This document shows positions 1-7,812 of a stretch of DNA of 37,516 nucleotides, one piece after another; within the stretch, counting starts at the first letter, position 1; the number at the start of each line of letters is the position of its first letter. Source of the stretch: Roseburia sp. (GTDB lineage Bacteria; Bacillota; Clostridia; Lachnospirales; Lachnospiraceae); contig JAMPIG010000001.1 of the NCBI GenBank assembly GCA_023662875.1, forward strand, positions 29,024 to 66,539, in the 5' to 3' direction. The position numbers and the translations under genes are program-made. Under the pieces are notes generated by a model. It saw only the letters and a program-made list of their open reading frames with translations, was not told the DNA's origin and made no database searches.

Positions 1-438
1 GCGGCCCTTCAGGCTGCGGATTGTCAGCAGGTCGGTGAGGGTCTGGGTGGGGTGCTGGTGGCCGCCGTCTCCGGCGTTGATCACGGGAATCAGGGATTTT
101 TCCGCCGCCACCATGGGAGCTCCCTCCTTGGGATGGCGCATGGCGCAGATATCCGCGTAGCAGGAGATGATGCGGATCGTGTCGGATACGCTCTCGCCCT
201 TGGAAGCGGAAGAAGAGGCGGCGTCGGAGAAGCCGATGACTCTGCCGCCCAGTCTCGTCATCGCGGACTCAAAGCTGAGCCTCGTCCGGGTGCTGGGCTC
301 GTAAAAGCAGGTGGCCAGGATCCGTCCATCGCAGGCGTGGGCGTATTTTGGCGGGTTGTTTTCGATATCGTTTGCCAGGTCAAAGAGCTTGTCCAGCTCT
401 TCGACCGTAAAGTCCAGGGGACTCATTAAATGTCTCAT
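1..438 (-). CDS. pyrB: Aspartate carbamoyltransferase catalytic chain, N-terminal part (cut by window edge)
   Basis: Aspartate carbamoyltransferase joins carbamoyl phosphate and aspartate, the committed step of pyrimidine synthesis, in the cytoplasm. The first 146 residues are visible; the rest lies beyond base 1. The carbamoyl-phosphate site STRTR is at residues 49-53 and the conserved KGES at 80-83, followed by a [10 protein letters not shown] stretch, all typical of PyrB. I chose the ATG at 438 because a GGAG ribosome site sits five bases upstream (MRHLMSP...). A small perfect hairpin (453-467) abuts that site. The regulatory chain PyrI normally follows pyrB in clostridia but is not visible here. 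The identification is secure; only the C-terminal half is missing. Confidence 0.95.
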   Translation of the reverse strand, partial: MRHLMSPLDFTVEELDKLFDLANDIENNPPKYAHACDGRILATCFYEPSTRTRLSFESAMTRLGGRVIGFSDAASSSASKGESVSDTIRIISCYADICAMRHPKEGAPMVAAEKSLIPVINAGDGGHQHPTQTLTDLLTIRSLKGR

Positions 439-452
439 AGTTACTCCAATCT

Positions 453-467
453 GCCCGACAGGCGGGC
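453..467 (-). promoter_or_regulatory. Leader hairpin just upstream of the pyrB ribosome site
   Basis: Perfect 5-bp stem GCCCG / CGGGC with a five-base loop, read on the minus strand. It ends six to ten bases before the GGAG of pyrB. It belongs to a recurrent pattern in this window of a short GC hairpin followed by a ribosome site. A role in translation or mRNA stability is inferred only. Confidence 0.4.
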
Positions 468-550
468 GGAAAATAGATATTCGGGCAATTCCGGGGAGAA
501 CCGGGATTTCGCTCCGAAAGCAAAAGGGCTCCGGGAGAATTTCCCCTTCT

Positions 551-585
551 TTCGAAAAATAAGCCGAAGAGAAAATCTTCGGCTT
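551..585 (-). terminator. Intrinsic terminator of the nitroreductase gene
   Basis: Perfect 10-bp stem AAGCCGAAGA / TCTTCGGCTT with a five-base loop (561-585), followed on the minus strand by ATTTTTC. It lies directly downstream of the nitroreductase stop and separates that gene from pyrB, so the two are probably separate transcripts. Confidence 0.8.
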
Positions 586-591
586 GTCGTG

Positions 592-1131
592 TTATGACTG
601 GAACGATAATAAATCCTCCACTGTCTTACGCCTGGGAGCGGCGGGAGTCTCCGCGGGATAGCCGATGGGAATCAGAGCCACAAGCTCTCTGCCCTCGGGG
701 AGTTCGAGAACCTTTGCGGCGTCCTCTTCGTCAAAAAGCCCCATGATTACGGTGCCCAGGCCCTGCTCGTAAGCAGCCAGGCAGAAGGCTTCGCTGGCCA
801 CGCCCGCGTCGTACATCTGCCAGCCTGTTTCCTTAGGGGTGGAGAAGGAGCCGTCCCGCTCATAACCGCTGCGTCCGGTGATCATGGTTACGGCAATCAC
901 CATAGGGGCCTGCTCCATGACTGCGCCGTTCCCTGCATAAAGAGAAGTACATTTGGCAAGCGCCGCTTTCTTCTCACCCTCCACGGCAATATAGCGGGTA
1001 ATCTGGGTGTTTTTCCAGCTGGGAGCGTAAGCCGCCGCAGCCACGATTTTTTCAATCAGCTCGTGGGAAACGGGCTGATCCGTAAATTTTCTGATACTTC
1101 TGCGTCCGATAATGCATTCGTTAGCCGTCAT
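592..1131 (-). CDS. Nitroreductase family protein (FMN-dependent)
   Basis: Members bind FMN and use NAD(P)H to reduce nitro compounds, quinones or related substrates in the cytoplasm. The N-terminus has the family hallmark RRSIRKF followed by a helix ending in YAPSWKNTQ, the FMN-phosphate region. The C-terminal half has GLGTVIMGLFDE and a PIGYPAE motif, also typical. At about 179 residues it matches the short, single-domain clade. An upstream in-frame ATG at 1143 exists, but the GGGG before the ATG at 1131 and the normal distance to RRSIRKF favour the later start. It ends in a strong terminator and is monocistronic. The physiological substrate cannot be told from sequence. Confidence 0.85.
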   Translation of the reverse strand: MTANECIIGRRSIRKFTDQPVSHELIEKIVAAAAYAPSWKNTQITRYIAVEGEKKAALAKCTSLYAGNGAVMEQAPMVIAVTMITGRSGYERDGSFSTPKETGWQMYDAGVASEAFCLAAYEQGLGTVIMGLFDEEDAAKVLELPEGRELVALIPIGYPAETPAAPRRKTVEDLLSFQS

Positions 1132-1436
1132 ATAAATCCCCATTTCTGCGCCGCTTTCTATAGATAAGCGGCCTTGCGCAAGCAGCGCGCAGACACAGAC
1201 CGCTGTGTAAACGAGCTTTACACTGGCTTTTGGCGCAGCGCAAAACCTGTTATTATCATATCATGAGGAGGAGAGGGTTGGCAATGGGAGAAATAAAAAA
1301 TTTCGGTTGCAAATCCGGGCAAATACTTCTATACTGAAGGAGAAGGGAAAATTGCCGAAGAGGCAAGGCTTTTCCGTGAGAGGACAAAAGGAAAGCGACG
1401 CAAAGGTTGATTGCGCGGCGGATAAGGAGGTTACAT

Positions 1437-1811
1437 ATGGAATTTAAGGAAAGAAAACGGTGGTTATTTTTTGGATTGCCCTTTACCTTTACCAAATATA
1501 TGATCAAAGAGGATATGATTACGGTAGATACCGGACTGCTGAAGACGATTGAAAACGATTGTTATATGTATAAGGTGCAGGATGTACAGCACAGCGCCAG
1601 TCTGGTTGAGAAGATGTTCGGGCTGGGTACGGTAACCTGCTTTACGGGCGATACGACGCATCCGCAGCTGATTCTGGAGCATGTCAAGAATTCCAGGGCG
1701 ATCAAGGATTTTATTCTGGAACAGTCGGAGCAGGCGAGAATTAAGAGGCGTACTGTCAATATGCTGGATATCGGATCCGGCGATATTCAGGATATGGATG
1801 ATCCCGACTAA
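1437..1811 (+). CDS. PH-domain (bPH2/YdbS-like) protein
   Basis: Small 124-residue protein with no membrane segment. It resembles bacterial pleckstrin-homology (DUF304, bPH_2) proteins: an N-terminal FFGLPFTFTKYMI stretch, then ITVDTGLL, a strand pair around YMYKVQDVQ, and a GLGTVTCFTGDTTHP turn, the usual layout of bPH_2 beta strands. The function of the family is not settled; most paralogues are membrane-linked. The start at 1437 is set by a strong AAGGAGG seven bases upstream. A degenerate copy of the window's palindromic element begins two bases after the stop. Family call is fairly safe; role unknown. Confidence 0.7.
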   Translation: MEFKERKRWLFFGLPFTFTKYMIKEDMITVDTGLLKTIENDCYMYKVQDVQHSASLVEKMFGLGTVTCFTGDTTHPQLILEHVKNSRAIKDFILEQSEQARIKRRTVNMLDIGSGDIQDMDDPD

Positions 1812-1813
1812 TA

Positions 1814-1846
1814 CAAAAGAATTTGCGCTTTGTGAGAATTCTATTG
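1814..1846. repeat. Palindromic intergenic element, degenerate copy
   Basis: AGAATT and AATTCTATTG half-sites flank a TGCGCTTTGTG centre, directly after the PH-domain gene. It matches the right arm of the better copies at 22614-22650 and 26998-27032 and keeps part of the left arm. Confidence 0.55.
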
Positions 1847-1935
1847 CCATGAATCAGACGGGCTCTCTGCTGCAGCAAGTGTCGGCGCGGCAGGGAGCCT
1901 GCTTGCGGAGCAGTCTTTTCGTGCGGGGGCGCATG

Positions 1936-2078
1936 GCGTCAGGTTGAATGCTGTTCCGTGTGCAATAACAGCGGGAACAAAGCGGTTGGCCAGCGTCAGG
2001 TTGAATGTTGCTCCGTGTGCGATAACAGCGGGAACAAAGCGGTCGGCCAGCGTCAGGTTGAATGCTGTTCCATGTGTG
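1936..2078. repeat. 57-bp tandem repeat, about 2.5 copies
   Basis: Two full units (1936-1992 and 1993-2049) and a partial third (from 2050) begin GCGTCAGGTTGAATG. The units differ at only a few positions. The third unit runs into the 3' end of the PF06541 gene, so its last codons are part of the repeat. The period is a multiple of three and leaves open frames on both strands, which produces misleading short ORFs. There are no spacers, so it is not a CRISPR array. Confidence 0.9.
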
Positions 2079-2478
2079 GGAGCGACAGCAGGCGTTCAAA
2101 CAGCAGACCCGCCCCGAACCAATAGGGGGCGTAGTCCAGGCGGATGACGCGTCGAACGTTCCACCTGCTTTTGCCGTAATCCCAGGGACAGAGCTTACGG
2201 CTGGTCAGGAAAAGACCGGTGAGATATTCGACGGAAAAAATCAGGCTCATGTACGTCAGGCCGCGCAGCCAGAATGGCTTTTTCCGCAGCAGGCGGCTGA
2301 CGGGAGCGAGGAGGGCGGCGGAGCCGTAGATCGGAAACATCCAGAGGGACGTGGCTCCCTTCAGGGTCAGATCTCTTCTCCGCAGGGAATCCGCGGCGGT
2401 GAAGAGGATTTCCATACACCAGCCGGTAAGACCGCATTTCAGGAAATTATTAAAATAGCGTGCGATATTTTTACTCAT
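2053..2478 (-). CDS. PF06541-type (putative ABC-transporter type IV) membrane protein
   Basis: A 141-residue integral membrane protein with about three hydrophobic segments. The sequence GWCMEILFTA near the N-terminus, WMFPIYGSAALL in the middle and CPWDYGKSRWNVRRVIRLDYAPYW-type C-terminal motifs are characteristic of the clostridial PF06541 family (named as putative ABC transporter, but no transport activity is established). The ATG at 2478 follows AAGGAG at good spacing; longer upstream in-frame starts lack one. Its last codons lie in the 57-bp repeat, so the C-terminal tail (PHMEQHST) may vary among strains. Confidence 0.75.
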   Translation of the reverse strand: MSKNIARYFNNFLKCGLTGWCMEILFTAADSLRRRDLTLKGATSLWMFPIYGSAALLAPVSRLLRKKPFWLRGLTYMSLIFSVEYLTGLFLTSRKLCPWDYGKSRWNVRRVIRLDYAPYWFGAGLLFERLLSLPHMEQHST

Positions 2479-2667
2479 GGAAACTCCTTTTTCGATGGAT
2501 TTCGGTTCAAATATAGTATGGACGAAAACCTCGGGAATTATCACAGCATGTTGCAGGAAGAAAGCTGCCGGAGTAATAGCCGGGGAGGAATTTCGTCCGA
2601 TCGGGATTGACGGGTATAGCTTACTCGGGTCTGATCAGGCTTGTGGTTCCGGGAGGAGACAAAAGAA

Positions 2668-3948
2668 ATGAACGAGCGTCAGGTGATGGAATATATGGAG
2701 GAGGTCAGCCATTATGGGATTGTTCCCGGGCTGGACAGTATCCGGGAGCTTTGCAGGCGGTTGGGAGATCCTCAGAAGGAGCTGCGGTTTATCCATATCG
2801 CGGGAACTAACGGGAAGGGCTCCGTTTCGGCTTATCTGGCAGCGGTGCTGAGGTGCGCCGGATATCGGGTGGGGCGTTATCTCTCCCCGACGCTGTTCGG
2901 TTACCGGGAGAGAATTCAGGTCAATGACCGCTGGATTGCAAAGAGCGCGTTGTGCCGCGGAATCGAGAGGATCCGGGAAATCTGCGGGGAGATGACAGCC
3001 CAGGGGCGGCCGCATCCTACGGCCTTTGAGATGGAAACAGCGCTGGGCTTTCTGTATTTTCGGGAAAAGGGCTGTAATGTGGTTGTCCTGGAGGCCGGGA
3101 TGGGAGGCCGGGAGGACGCCACGAACCTTGTAGAGAACACGGTGGCGGCCGTACTGACCTCCGTCAGCATGGATCATATGAAATTCCTGGGCGGGACGCT
3201 GGAGGAGATCGCCCGGCAGAAGGCTGGTATTCTGAAGGCGGGCTGTCCGGCGGTGAGCGCCTGCCAGAAGGAGACGGTGATGGGGGTCATCCGGGAGGCG
3301 GCTCAGGCTCTGGGCTGCCCGTTGACGGTTATGAGACCCGGCGAGCTTGCTCATGTCCATTACGGCCTGCAAAAGCAAAGCTTTGATTACGGCGGCTTTG
3401 AGAAGCTGGAAATTTCGCTGGCCGGCCAGTATCAGATTGAGAACGCCGCTTTGGCGGTGGATGTGATAAGGGTATTAAATAACAGTGGTTTTTCGATATC
3501 GGAGCAGAAGCTGCGTCAGGGGCTTCGGGAGACGGTCTGGCCGGGCCGCTTTACGGTTCTGGGGAAGAGACCCTGGTTTATCGCGGACGGAGCCCATAAT
3601 GAGGACGCGGCAAAAAGGCTGGCGGAATCACTGAAATTTTATTTTACAAATAAGCGAATGATCTTTATAATAGGAGTTCTGAGGGATAAGGAGTACGATA
3701 AGATCATCGCCCTGACGCACGGGCTGGCGGATCAGATTATAGCGGTGACGCCGCCGGACAATCCCCGGGCTATGTCGGCATACTTGCTGGCGCAGGAGAT
3801 CGCGAAGGTGCATCCGAGCGTAACCGTGGCGGACAGTCTGGAGGAGGCGGTGGAGATGAGCCGCCTGCTGGCTGGGAAGGAAGATGTAATCGTGGCGTTC
3901 GGCTCCCTGTCTTATATGGGGAGATTGATCGAAATGTGTATGGAATGA
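2668..3948 (+). CDS. folC: Folylpolyglutamate synthase / dihydrofolate synthase
   Basis: FolC adds glutamate to dihydropteroate (making dihydrofolate) and extends the polyglutamate tail of folates, using ATP. The P-loop GTNGKGS is at residues 46-52, followed by the SPTLFGYRERI substrate loop, VVVLEAGMGGREDATN, SVSMDHMKFLG, the GRF motif in WPGRFTVL, and the C-terminal ADGAHNEDA motif, all standard Mur-ligase-type FolC features. Length (426 residues) is normal. GGAGGAGAC upstream sets the ATG at 2668. It is first in the folate cluster; a weak TTGACG-17-TCTGAT promoter can be drawn at 2605-2633. Folate synthesis continues in the genes that follow. Confidence 0.95.
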   Translation: MNERQVMEYMEEVSHYGIVPGLDSIRELCRRLGDPQKELRFIHIAGTNGKGSVSAYLAAVLRCAGYRVGRYLSPTLFGYRERIQVNDRWIAKSALCRGIERIREICGEMTAQGRPHPTAFEMETALGFLYFREKGCNVVVLEAGMGGREDATNLVENTVAAVLTSVSMDHMKFLGGTLEEIARQKAGILKAGCPAVSACQKETVMGVIREAAQALGCPLTVMRPGELAHVHYGLQKQSFDYGGFEKLEISLAGQYQIENAALAVDVIRVLNNSGFSISEQKLRQGLRETVWPGRFTVLGKRPWFIADGAHNEDAAKRLAESLKFYFTNKRMIFIIGVLRDKEYDKIIALTHGLADQIIAVTPPDNPRAMSAYLLAQEIAKVHPSVTVADSLEEAVEMSRLLAGKEDVIVAFGSLSYMGRLIEMCME

Positions 3949-4039
3949 TGATTTTCCATATATGTGCTGGCGGCATGACGAAGTGTGTAAAGATTTTCAG
4001 GCGGCCGGGAGGGCATGGCACCGTTAAATGGAGGTTTCT

Positions 4040-4615
4040 ATGGATCAGCAGAAAATAAAAGAAGGAGTCCGGCTCCTGTTGGAGGGAATCGGTGAGGATA
4101 TCGATCGGGAAGGGCTGCGGGAGACGCCGGACAGGATAGCCAGAATGTATCAGGAGATCTTCGGCGGGATGCAGGAGGATCCGGCGGCACCGCTTTCCCG
4201 GGTGTTTACGGTGGAGGACAGCGAAATAGTACTGGAGCGAGACATTGTTTTTTATTCCATGTGCGAGCATCATATGCTTCCCTTTTTCGGCCGGGCGCAT
4301 GTGGCCTATCTTCCGGACGGGAAGGTGGCCGGGTTGAGCAAGCTGGCGAGGACGGTGGAGATATACGCGAAGCGGCTGCAGATTCAGGAGCGTCTGACGG
4401 GTCAGATTGCGGACGCGCTGATGGAGAATCTTGCCCCGAAGGGAGTGATGGTGGTGCTGGAGGCGGAGCATATGTGCATGACCATGCGTGGGGTGAAAAA
4501 GCCCGGGAGCCGGACGGTAAGCATCGCCGCAAGAGGAGCCTTTCAGGATAACACGGTGCTGCAGGATCGCTTTTTTCAGATGCTGCGGCTGGGAGATGGA
4601 GTTGGCGGAAGGTAG
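4040..4615 (+). CDS. folE: GTP cyclohydrolase I
   Basis: Converts GTP to 7,8-dihydroneopterin triphosphate, the first step of folate synthesis. The zinc site is intact: C75 and H78 in CEHHMLPF, and C146 in [23 protein letters not shown] near the N-terminus and [20 protein letters not shown] in the centre are diagnostic. Length of 191 residues fits the family. The ATG at 4028 is possible, but GGAGG lies just before the ATG at 4040, which I prefer. It sits 91 bases after folC and 8 bases before the HD-domain gene, consistent with one transcript. Confidence 0.97.
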   Translation: MDQQKIKEGVRLLLEGIGEDIDREGLRETPDRIARMYQEIFGGMQEDPAAPLSRVFTVEDSEIVLERDIVFYSMCEHHMLPFFGRAHVAYLPDGKVAGLSKLARTVEIYAKRLQIQERLTGQIADALMENLAPKGVMVVLEAEHMCMTMRGVKKPGSRTVSIAARGAFQDNTVLQDRFFQMLRLGDGVGGR

Positions 4616-4623
4616 GAGAGGGC

Positions 4624-5106
4624 GTGGAAAGAGTCAATCGAATTTTGAAACATGTGCTATTTTTAGAGAATCTGGATAAAAATACAGCGGCAGAAGCGGA
4701 CAGGCGCTTCTGCCGTCATGATATGGCGCACTTCCTGGACGTGGCCAGAATCGGGTGGATCCTGACGTTGGAGGAAGGTCTGAAAATTTCCCGGGAGCTG
4801 CTTTACGGGGCGGCACTCTTGCACGATCTGGGAAAGCACAGGCAGTACGAAGAAGGGATTCCCCATGAGCAGGCGAGTGCGGAGCTGGCGGAACAGATTC
4901 TCAGGGACTGCGGGTTTGATGAGGCAGAGGCGGGCGTTATAGCTGACGCGATCCGGCAGCATCGCAATGCCGCCGTAAGCGGAGAAAAGAATCTGCGCGG
5001 GATTTTGTACCGGGCCGACAAAGCCAGCAGAGCCTGCTTTGCCTGTCCGGCGGAGGCGGACTGTAATTGGAAGGGAAGCAAGAAGAATCTGCGGATTTTA
5101 TATTGA
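4624..5106 (+). CDS. HD-domain phosphohydrolase within the folate operon
   Basis: A 160-residue HD-superfamily protein; members are metal-dependent phosphohydrolases. Visible ligands are H32 or H36, the HD pair H67-D68 (LLHDLGKH), H81, H113 (DAIRQH) and D132 (YRADKASR). After the HD core comes a cysteine cluster C138, C141, C147 (CFACPAEADC) that could bind metal. It starts at a GTG at 4624 behind GGAGAGG, 8 bases after folE. Its position between folE and folP suggests a role in folate synthesis. I infer that it might dephosphorylate dihydroneopterin triphosphate, because no Nudix FolQ is present; this is not demonstrated. A generic nucleotidase is the alternative. Confidence 0.8.
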   Translation: MERVNRILKHVLFLENLDKNTAAEADRRFCRHDMAHFLDVARIGWILTLEEGLKISRELLYGAALLHDLGKHRQYEEGIPHEQASAELAEQILRDCGFDEAEAGVIADAIRQHRNAAVSGEKNLRGILYRADKASRACFACPAEADCNWKGSKKNLRILY

Positions 5107-5227
5107 GGGAAGAATCTTTCGGCGAGAGGGATGTTTTGTACTGACGATTCCAACATGAGCGCAAGCGCGCCGGTTTGCGAGGCCAAATTTGCTGTGGAAA
5201 CGAGAAAAGTGTGCACTAGTTGTTCTT

Positions 5228-5240
5228 GACAATAGAATTT
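5228..5240. repeat. Left half of the palindromic intergenic element
   Basis: GACAATAGAATTT matches the left arm of the window's palindrome family, without an obvious right arm. It lies about 23 bases before folP. Its TTGACA-like start also resembles a -35 box, so it may be coincidental. Confidence 0.3.
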
Positions 5241-5262
5241 AGACGGAAAGGGAGATGTCAGC

Positions 5263-6075
5263 ATGAAAATCGGGAACCGGGAATTTCAGACAGAGGGCCA
5301 TACCTACCTGATGGGAATCCTGAACGTAACGCCGGATTCCTTTTCCGACGGCGGGAAATGGAACGACAGGGACAGGGCGCTATGGCATGTGGAGGAGATG
5401 CTGAAGCAGGGCGCGGATGTGATCGACGTGGGCGGCGAGTCTACCCGGCCAGGCTATCAGAGGATTTCCGACGAGGAGGAGATCGCCCGGGTGGTGCCGG
5501 TGATCGCGGCGATCAAGGAGCGGTTTGATGTGCCGGTCTCCCTGGATACCTACAAGTCAAAGGTGGCGGAGGCGGGAATTCAGGCGGGGGCGGATCTGAT
5601 CAACGATATCTGGGGATTGCGCCAGGATAATAAAATGGCGGATGTTATTTCAAAGAGTGGTCTGCCCTGCTGCCTGATGCACAACCGGGAAAACGCGGAT
5701 TATTCGGACTTTATGCAGGATGTGGCGGCGGAGCTGGCGGAGAGCCTGTATCTGGCGGAGCGGGCCGGAATCCCGACGGACAGGATTCTTCTGGATCCGG
5801 GTGTGGGGTTCGGTAAAACCTACGAGCAGAATCTGGAGATACTGAATTCCCTGGAGGAGCTTCATGCCCTGGGCTGCCCGTTGCTTCTGGGCTGCAGCAG
5901 GAAATCGGTGATTGGTTTGACGCTGGGGCTCCCCCCGGAGCAGCGGCTGGAAGGGACGCTGGCTACGACGGTGCTGGCGGCGCTGAAGGGCTGTATGTTT
6001 GTGCGGGTGCACGACATACTTGAGAACGCGAGGGCGATACGGATGACGGAAGCCGTTTTGCGCGGCGGGGCTTAA
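5263..6075 (+). CDS. folP: Dihydropteroate synthase
   Basis: Condenses 6-hydroxymethyl-dihydropterin pyrophosphate with p-aminobenzoate to give dihydropteroate; it is the target of sulfonamides. Conserved blocks appear in order: GILNVTPDSFSDGG near residue 13, DVGGESTRPGYQR (pABA loop), LINDIWGL, DPGVGFGKT (pterin binding), LLLGCSRKS and VRVHD at the end. Length of 270 residues is normal. AAAGGGAG precedes the ATG. The 156-base gap from the HD-domain gene holds half of a palindromic element. The stop codon falls in the first copy of a ~69-bp repeat array. Confidence 0.97.
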   Translation: MKIGNREFQTEGHTYLMGILNVTPDSFSDGGKWNDRDRALWHVEEMLKQGADVIDVGGESTRPGYQRISDEEEIARVVPVIAAIKERFDVPVSLDTYKSKVAEAGIQAGADLINDIWGLRQDNKMADVISKSGLPCCLMHNRENADYSDFMQDVAAELAESLYLAERAGIPTDRILLDPGVGFGKTYEQNLEILNSLEELHALGCPLLLGCSRKSVIGLTLGLPPEQRLEGTLATTVLAALKGCMFVRVHDILENARAIRMTEAVLRGGA

Positions 6076-6324
6076 GGCCAGCCGCAGGCAGCGAGGCTTT
6101 GAGGGAAGGAAAAGGAAGCGAGTTGAGAGGCGCAGGGCATCAAAGAGTCTGCGTGGGCGGTAAGGCTTTATGAGGAGGAAAAGGAAGCGAGCTGTGAAGC
6201 CGCGGGGCTTAAGGTCTGCTGTGGGCGGCGAGGCTTTAAGGAAAGGGAAAGAAAGCGCGTTGTGAGGCGCAGGGCATCAAGTAGTCTGCCGCAGGCGGCG
6301 AGGTTTTGAGAGGAGGAGAGAGGA
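6060..6324. repeat. ~69-bp imperfect tandem repeat, about four copies, between folP and folB-folK
   Basis: The anchor AGGCTTT (or AGGTTTT) recurs at 6094, 6163, 6231 and 6301, giving periods of 69, 68 and 70. Each unit holds a GCGGCGAGGCTTT-like block, a purine stretch (GGAGGAAAAGGAAGCG) and a GGCGCAGGGCATCAA-type end. The array begins at the 3' end of folP and its last purine stretch supplies the ribosome site of folB-folK. No coding frame runs through. Copy number would change the intercistronic distance in a folate operon. Confidence 0.9.
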
Positions 6325-7161
6325 ATGTACGGCGAAGAGGCGAGAGACGAGATACGGATTGAAGATCTGGAGGTTTACGCGTACCATGGAGTCTACGCGG
6401 GGGAGCGGAAAAAGGGGCAGCCCTTTTATGTGAACGCTGTGCTGTATACGGATGTCCGCAGGGCAGCGGCGGAGGATGAGCTGGCTCTTTCCGCGGATTA
6501 CGGGGCGGTCTGCGCCCTGATCGACCGGTGGATGGGAGAAAATCCCTGCCGCCTGCTGGAAACGGTGGCGGAGAAGCTTTCCCGGGAAATCCTGCTGCGG
6601 TTTGACCGGATTCGCCGGATCGACCTGGAGATTCGGAAGCCGGAAGCGCCGATTCCGCTTCCCTTCGGCTGTGTGTCCGTAAAGGTGAGCAGAGGCTGGC
6701 ACAGGGCCTGGCTGGGGCTGGGGTCGAATCTGGGAGACCGGGCGGAGTATCTGGACGGCGCGGTACGGGCGCTGCGGGAGCATCCGCTGACTCGGGCTGT
6801 CAGGGAGTCCGAGCGGATCGTGACTGCTCCCTATGGGGGCGTAGAGCAGGAGGACTTTCTGAACAGCGCACTAGAGCTGGAGACCCTGCTTTCCCCGGAA
6901 GAGCTGCTGGAGCTGCTTCATGAGATCGAGAACCGGGCGGGGCGGGAGCGGACGATACACTGGGGACCCCGGACGCTGGATCTGGATATTCTGTTTTACG
7001 ATCAGCTGGTTCTGGAGAGCGACGACCTGGTGATCCCGCATCCGGATCTGGAAAACCGGGAGTTTGTGCTGAAGCCCTTGTGCGGGCTGATTCCCAACTA
7101 CAGACATCCCCTTCTGGGGAAGACGGTGGGGTGCCTGCTGGAGGAGTTGAAATCCCGTTGA
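6325..7161 (+). CDS. folB-folK: Bifunctional dihydroneopterin aldolase / HPPK (FolB-FolK fusion)
   Basis: One chain with two folate enzymes. Residues ~9-122 are dihydroneopterin aldolase: AYHGVYAGERKKGQPF with catalytic-region E27, SADYGAV, LLETVAEKL, and K105 in IRKPEAPIP. Residues ~126-278 are 6-hydroxymethyl-dihydropterin pyrophosphokinase: LGLGSNLGDR, TAPYGGVEQEDFLN, the metal/ATP motif GPRTLDLDILFYD and IPHPDLENREFVLKPL. The fusion joins consecutive reactions. Length of 278 residues is the sum of both domains. The ribosome site GAGGAGGAGAGAGG comes from the last repeat copy. It is the final gene of the folate cluster. Confidence 0.95.
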   Translation: MYGEEARDEIRIEDLEVYAYHGVYAGERKKGQPFYVNAVLYTDVRRAAAEDELALSADYGAVCALIDRWMGENPCRLLETVAEKLSREILLRFDRIRRIDLEIRKPEAPIPLPFGCVSVKVSRGWHRAWLGLGSNLGDRAEYLDGAVRALREHPLTRAVRESERIVTAPYGGVEQEDFLNSALELETLLSPEELLELLHEIENRAGRERTIHWGPRTLDLDILFYDQLVLESDDLVIPHPDLENREFVLKPLCGLIPNYRHPLLGKTVGCLLEELKSR

Positions 7162-7217
7162 CATTCGCTTCGGGTTCCTGAGCGAGATGAAGCAGTATGC
7201 AGTCTTATCTTGCTCAC

Positions 7218-7260
7218 GACAATAAACCGTAGAATTCCTGTGAAGCGTGAATTCTATTGT
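7218..7260. repeat. Palindromic intergenic element
   Basis: TAGAATTC and GAATTCTA arms flank CTGTGAAGCGT; the left flank ACAATA is separated by an extra few bases (AACCGTA). It sits between the converging ends of folB-folK and the Gx transporter gene and may act as a bidirectional hairpin. An additional GAGCGAGAT / ATCTTGCTC stem lies just upstream (7181-7216). Confidence 0.75.
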
Positions 7261-7278
7261 ATGCGGGTTATCTTATTT

Positions 7279-7788
7279 CTACTTTAGATCGCCGGTCAGG
7301 CGGGTCGGGAGATAGCGGTCGGCCCAGAAAGCGGCCAACCCGGTAAACAGACCGGTGAGGACGCCGCTTAAGATGAGAAAGGGAAGATAGGCTAAGACGC
7401 TCGCTGCGCGGGTCAGGGCGTAGGCGGCGAGAAGCTGGCCCAGATTATGAGTCAGCCCGCCGACGGCACCTACTAGAAATAACATCCGTTTTTGAAAAAG
7501 ACGACAAAAGAGGAACATGACAAGCAGGCTTAAGAATCCGCCGGAGAGACTGTAGAACAGGCTGACGGCCTGGCCGAAGAGAAGGGCGGACAGCAGGATG
7601 CGGACGGTCAGCACGAGAGCAGCCTCCCGCAGGGAATAACGCCGCAGCAAAATCAGGGTAATGATATTCGCCAGACCCAGCTTGATTCCAGGGATGGGAA
7701 CCGGCGGAGGCAGTATACTTTCCGCCGCGTAGATGGCGAGGGAAATAGTGGCATACAGGGCCAGAAGGGTCATTTTTCGGACAGACAT
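7279..7788 (-). CDS. Gx transporter family membrane protein (heptaprenyl diphosphate synthase component I-like)
   Basis: A 169-residue membrane protein with about five hydrophobic segments. The block YAAESILPPPVPIPGIKLGLANIITL and the later GAVGGLTHNLGQLLAAY are the hallmarks of PF07456 (Hpre_diP_synt_I, now called Gx transporter). The family resembles ECF-type substrate-binding subunits; the cargo is not known. GGGAGG precedes the ATG at 7788. It is 24 bases downstream of the NusG-domain-II gene on the same strand, so they form one transcript. Such pairs are often found beside ApbE, Rnf or flavin/quinone redox genes, which agrees with the divergent ApbE here. Confidence 0.85.
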   Translation of the reverse strand: MSVRKMTLLALYATISLAIYAAESILPPPVPIPGIKLGLANIITLILLRRYSLREAALVLTVRILLSALLFGQAVSLFYSLSGGFLSLLVMFLFCRLFQKRMLFLVGAVGGLTHNLGQLLAAYALTRAASVLAYLPFLILSGVLTGLFTGLAAFWADRYLPTRLTGDLK

Positions 7789-7812
7789 AGGGTTCCTCCC
7801 GATCGAAGTAAT

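Noticed and set aside
439-560. PyrR-type attenuator before pyrB
   Set aside because: There are GC stems in the leader, but no terminator with a T run or recognisable PyrR-binding loop before the start.
1277-1340. Short frame (about 17 codons) after GAGGAGGAGAG in the 1144-1436 gap
   Set aside because: Only a good ribosome-like site supports it; too short and without any other sign of coding.
1936-2078. CRISPR-like repeated units
   Set aside because: Units are directly adjacent with no unique spacers, and there are no cas genes.
1854-2147. Cys-rich repeat peptides on both strands across the 57-bp repeat
   Set aside because: The repeat period is a multiple of three, which keeps frames open by chance; no ribosome site.
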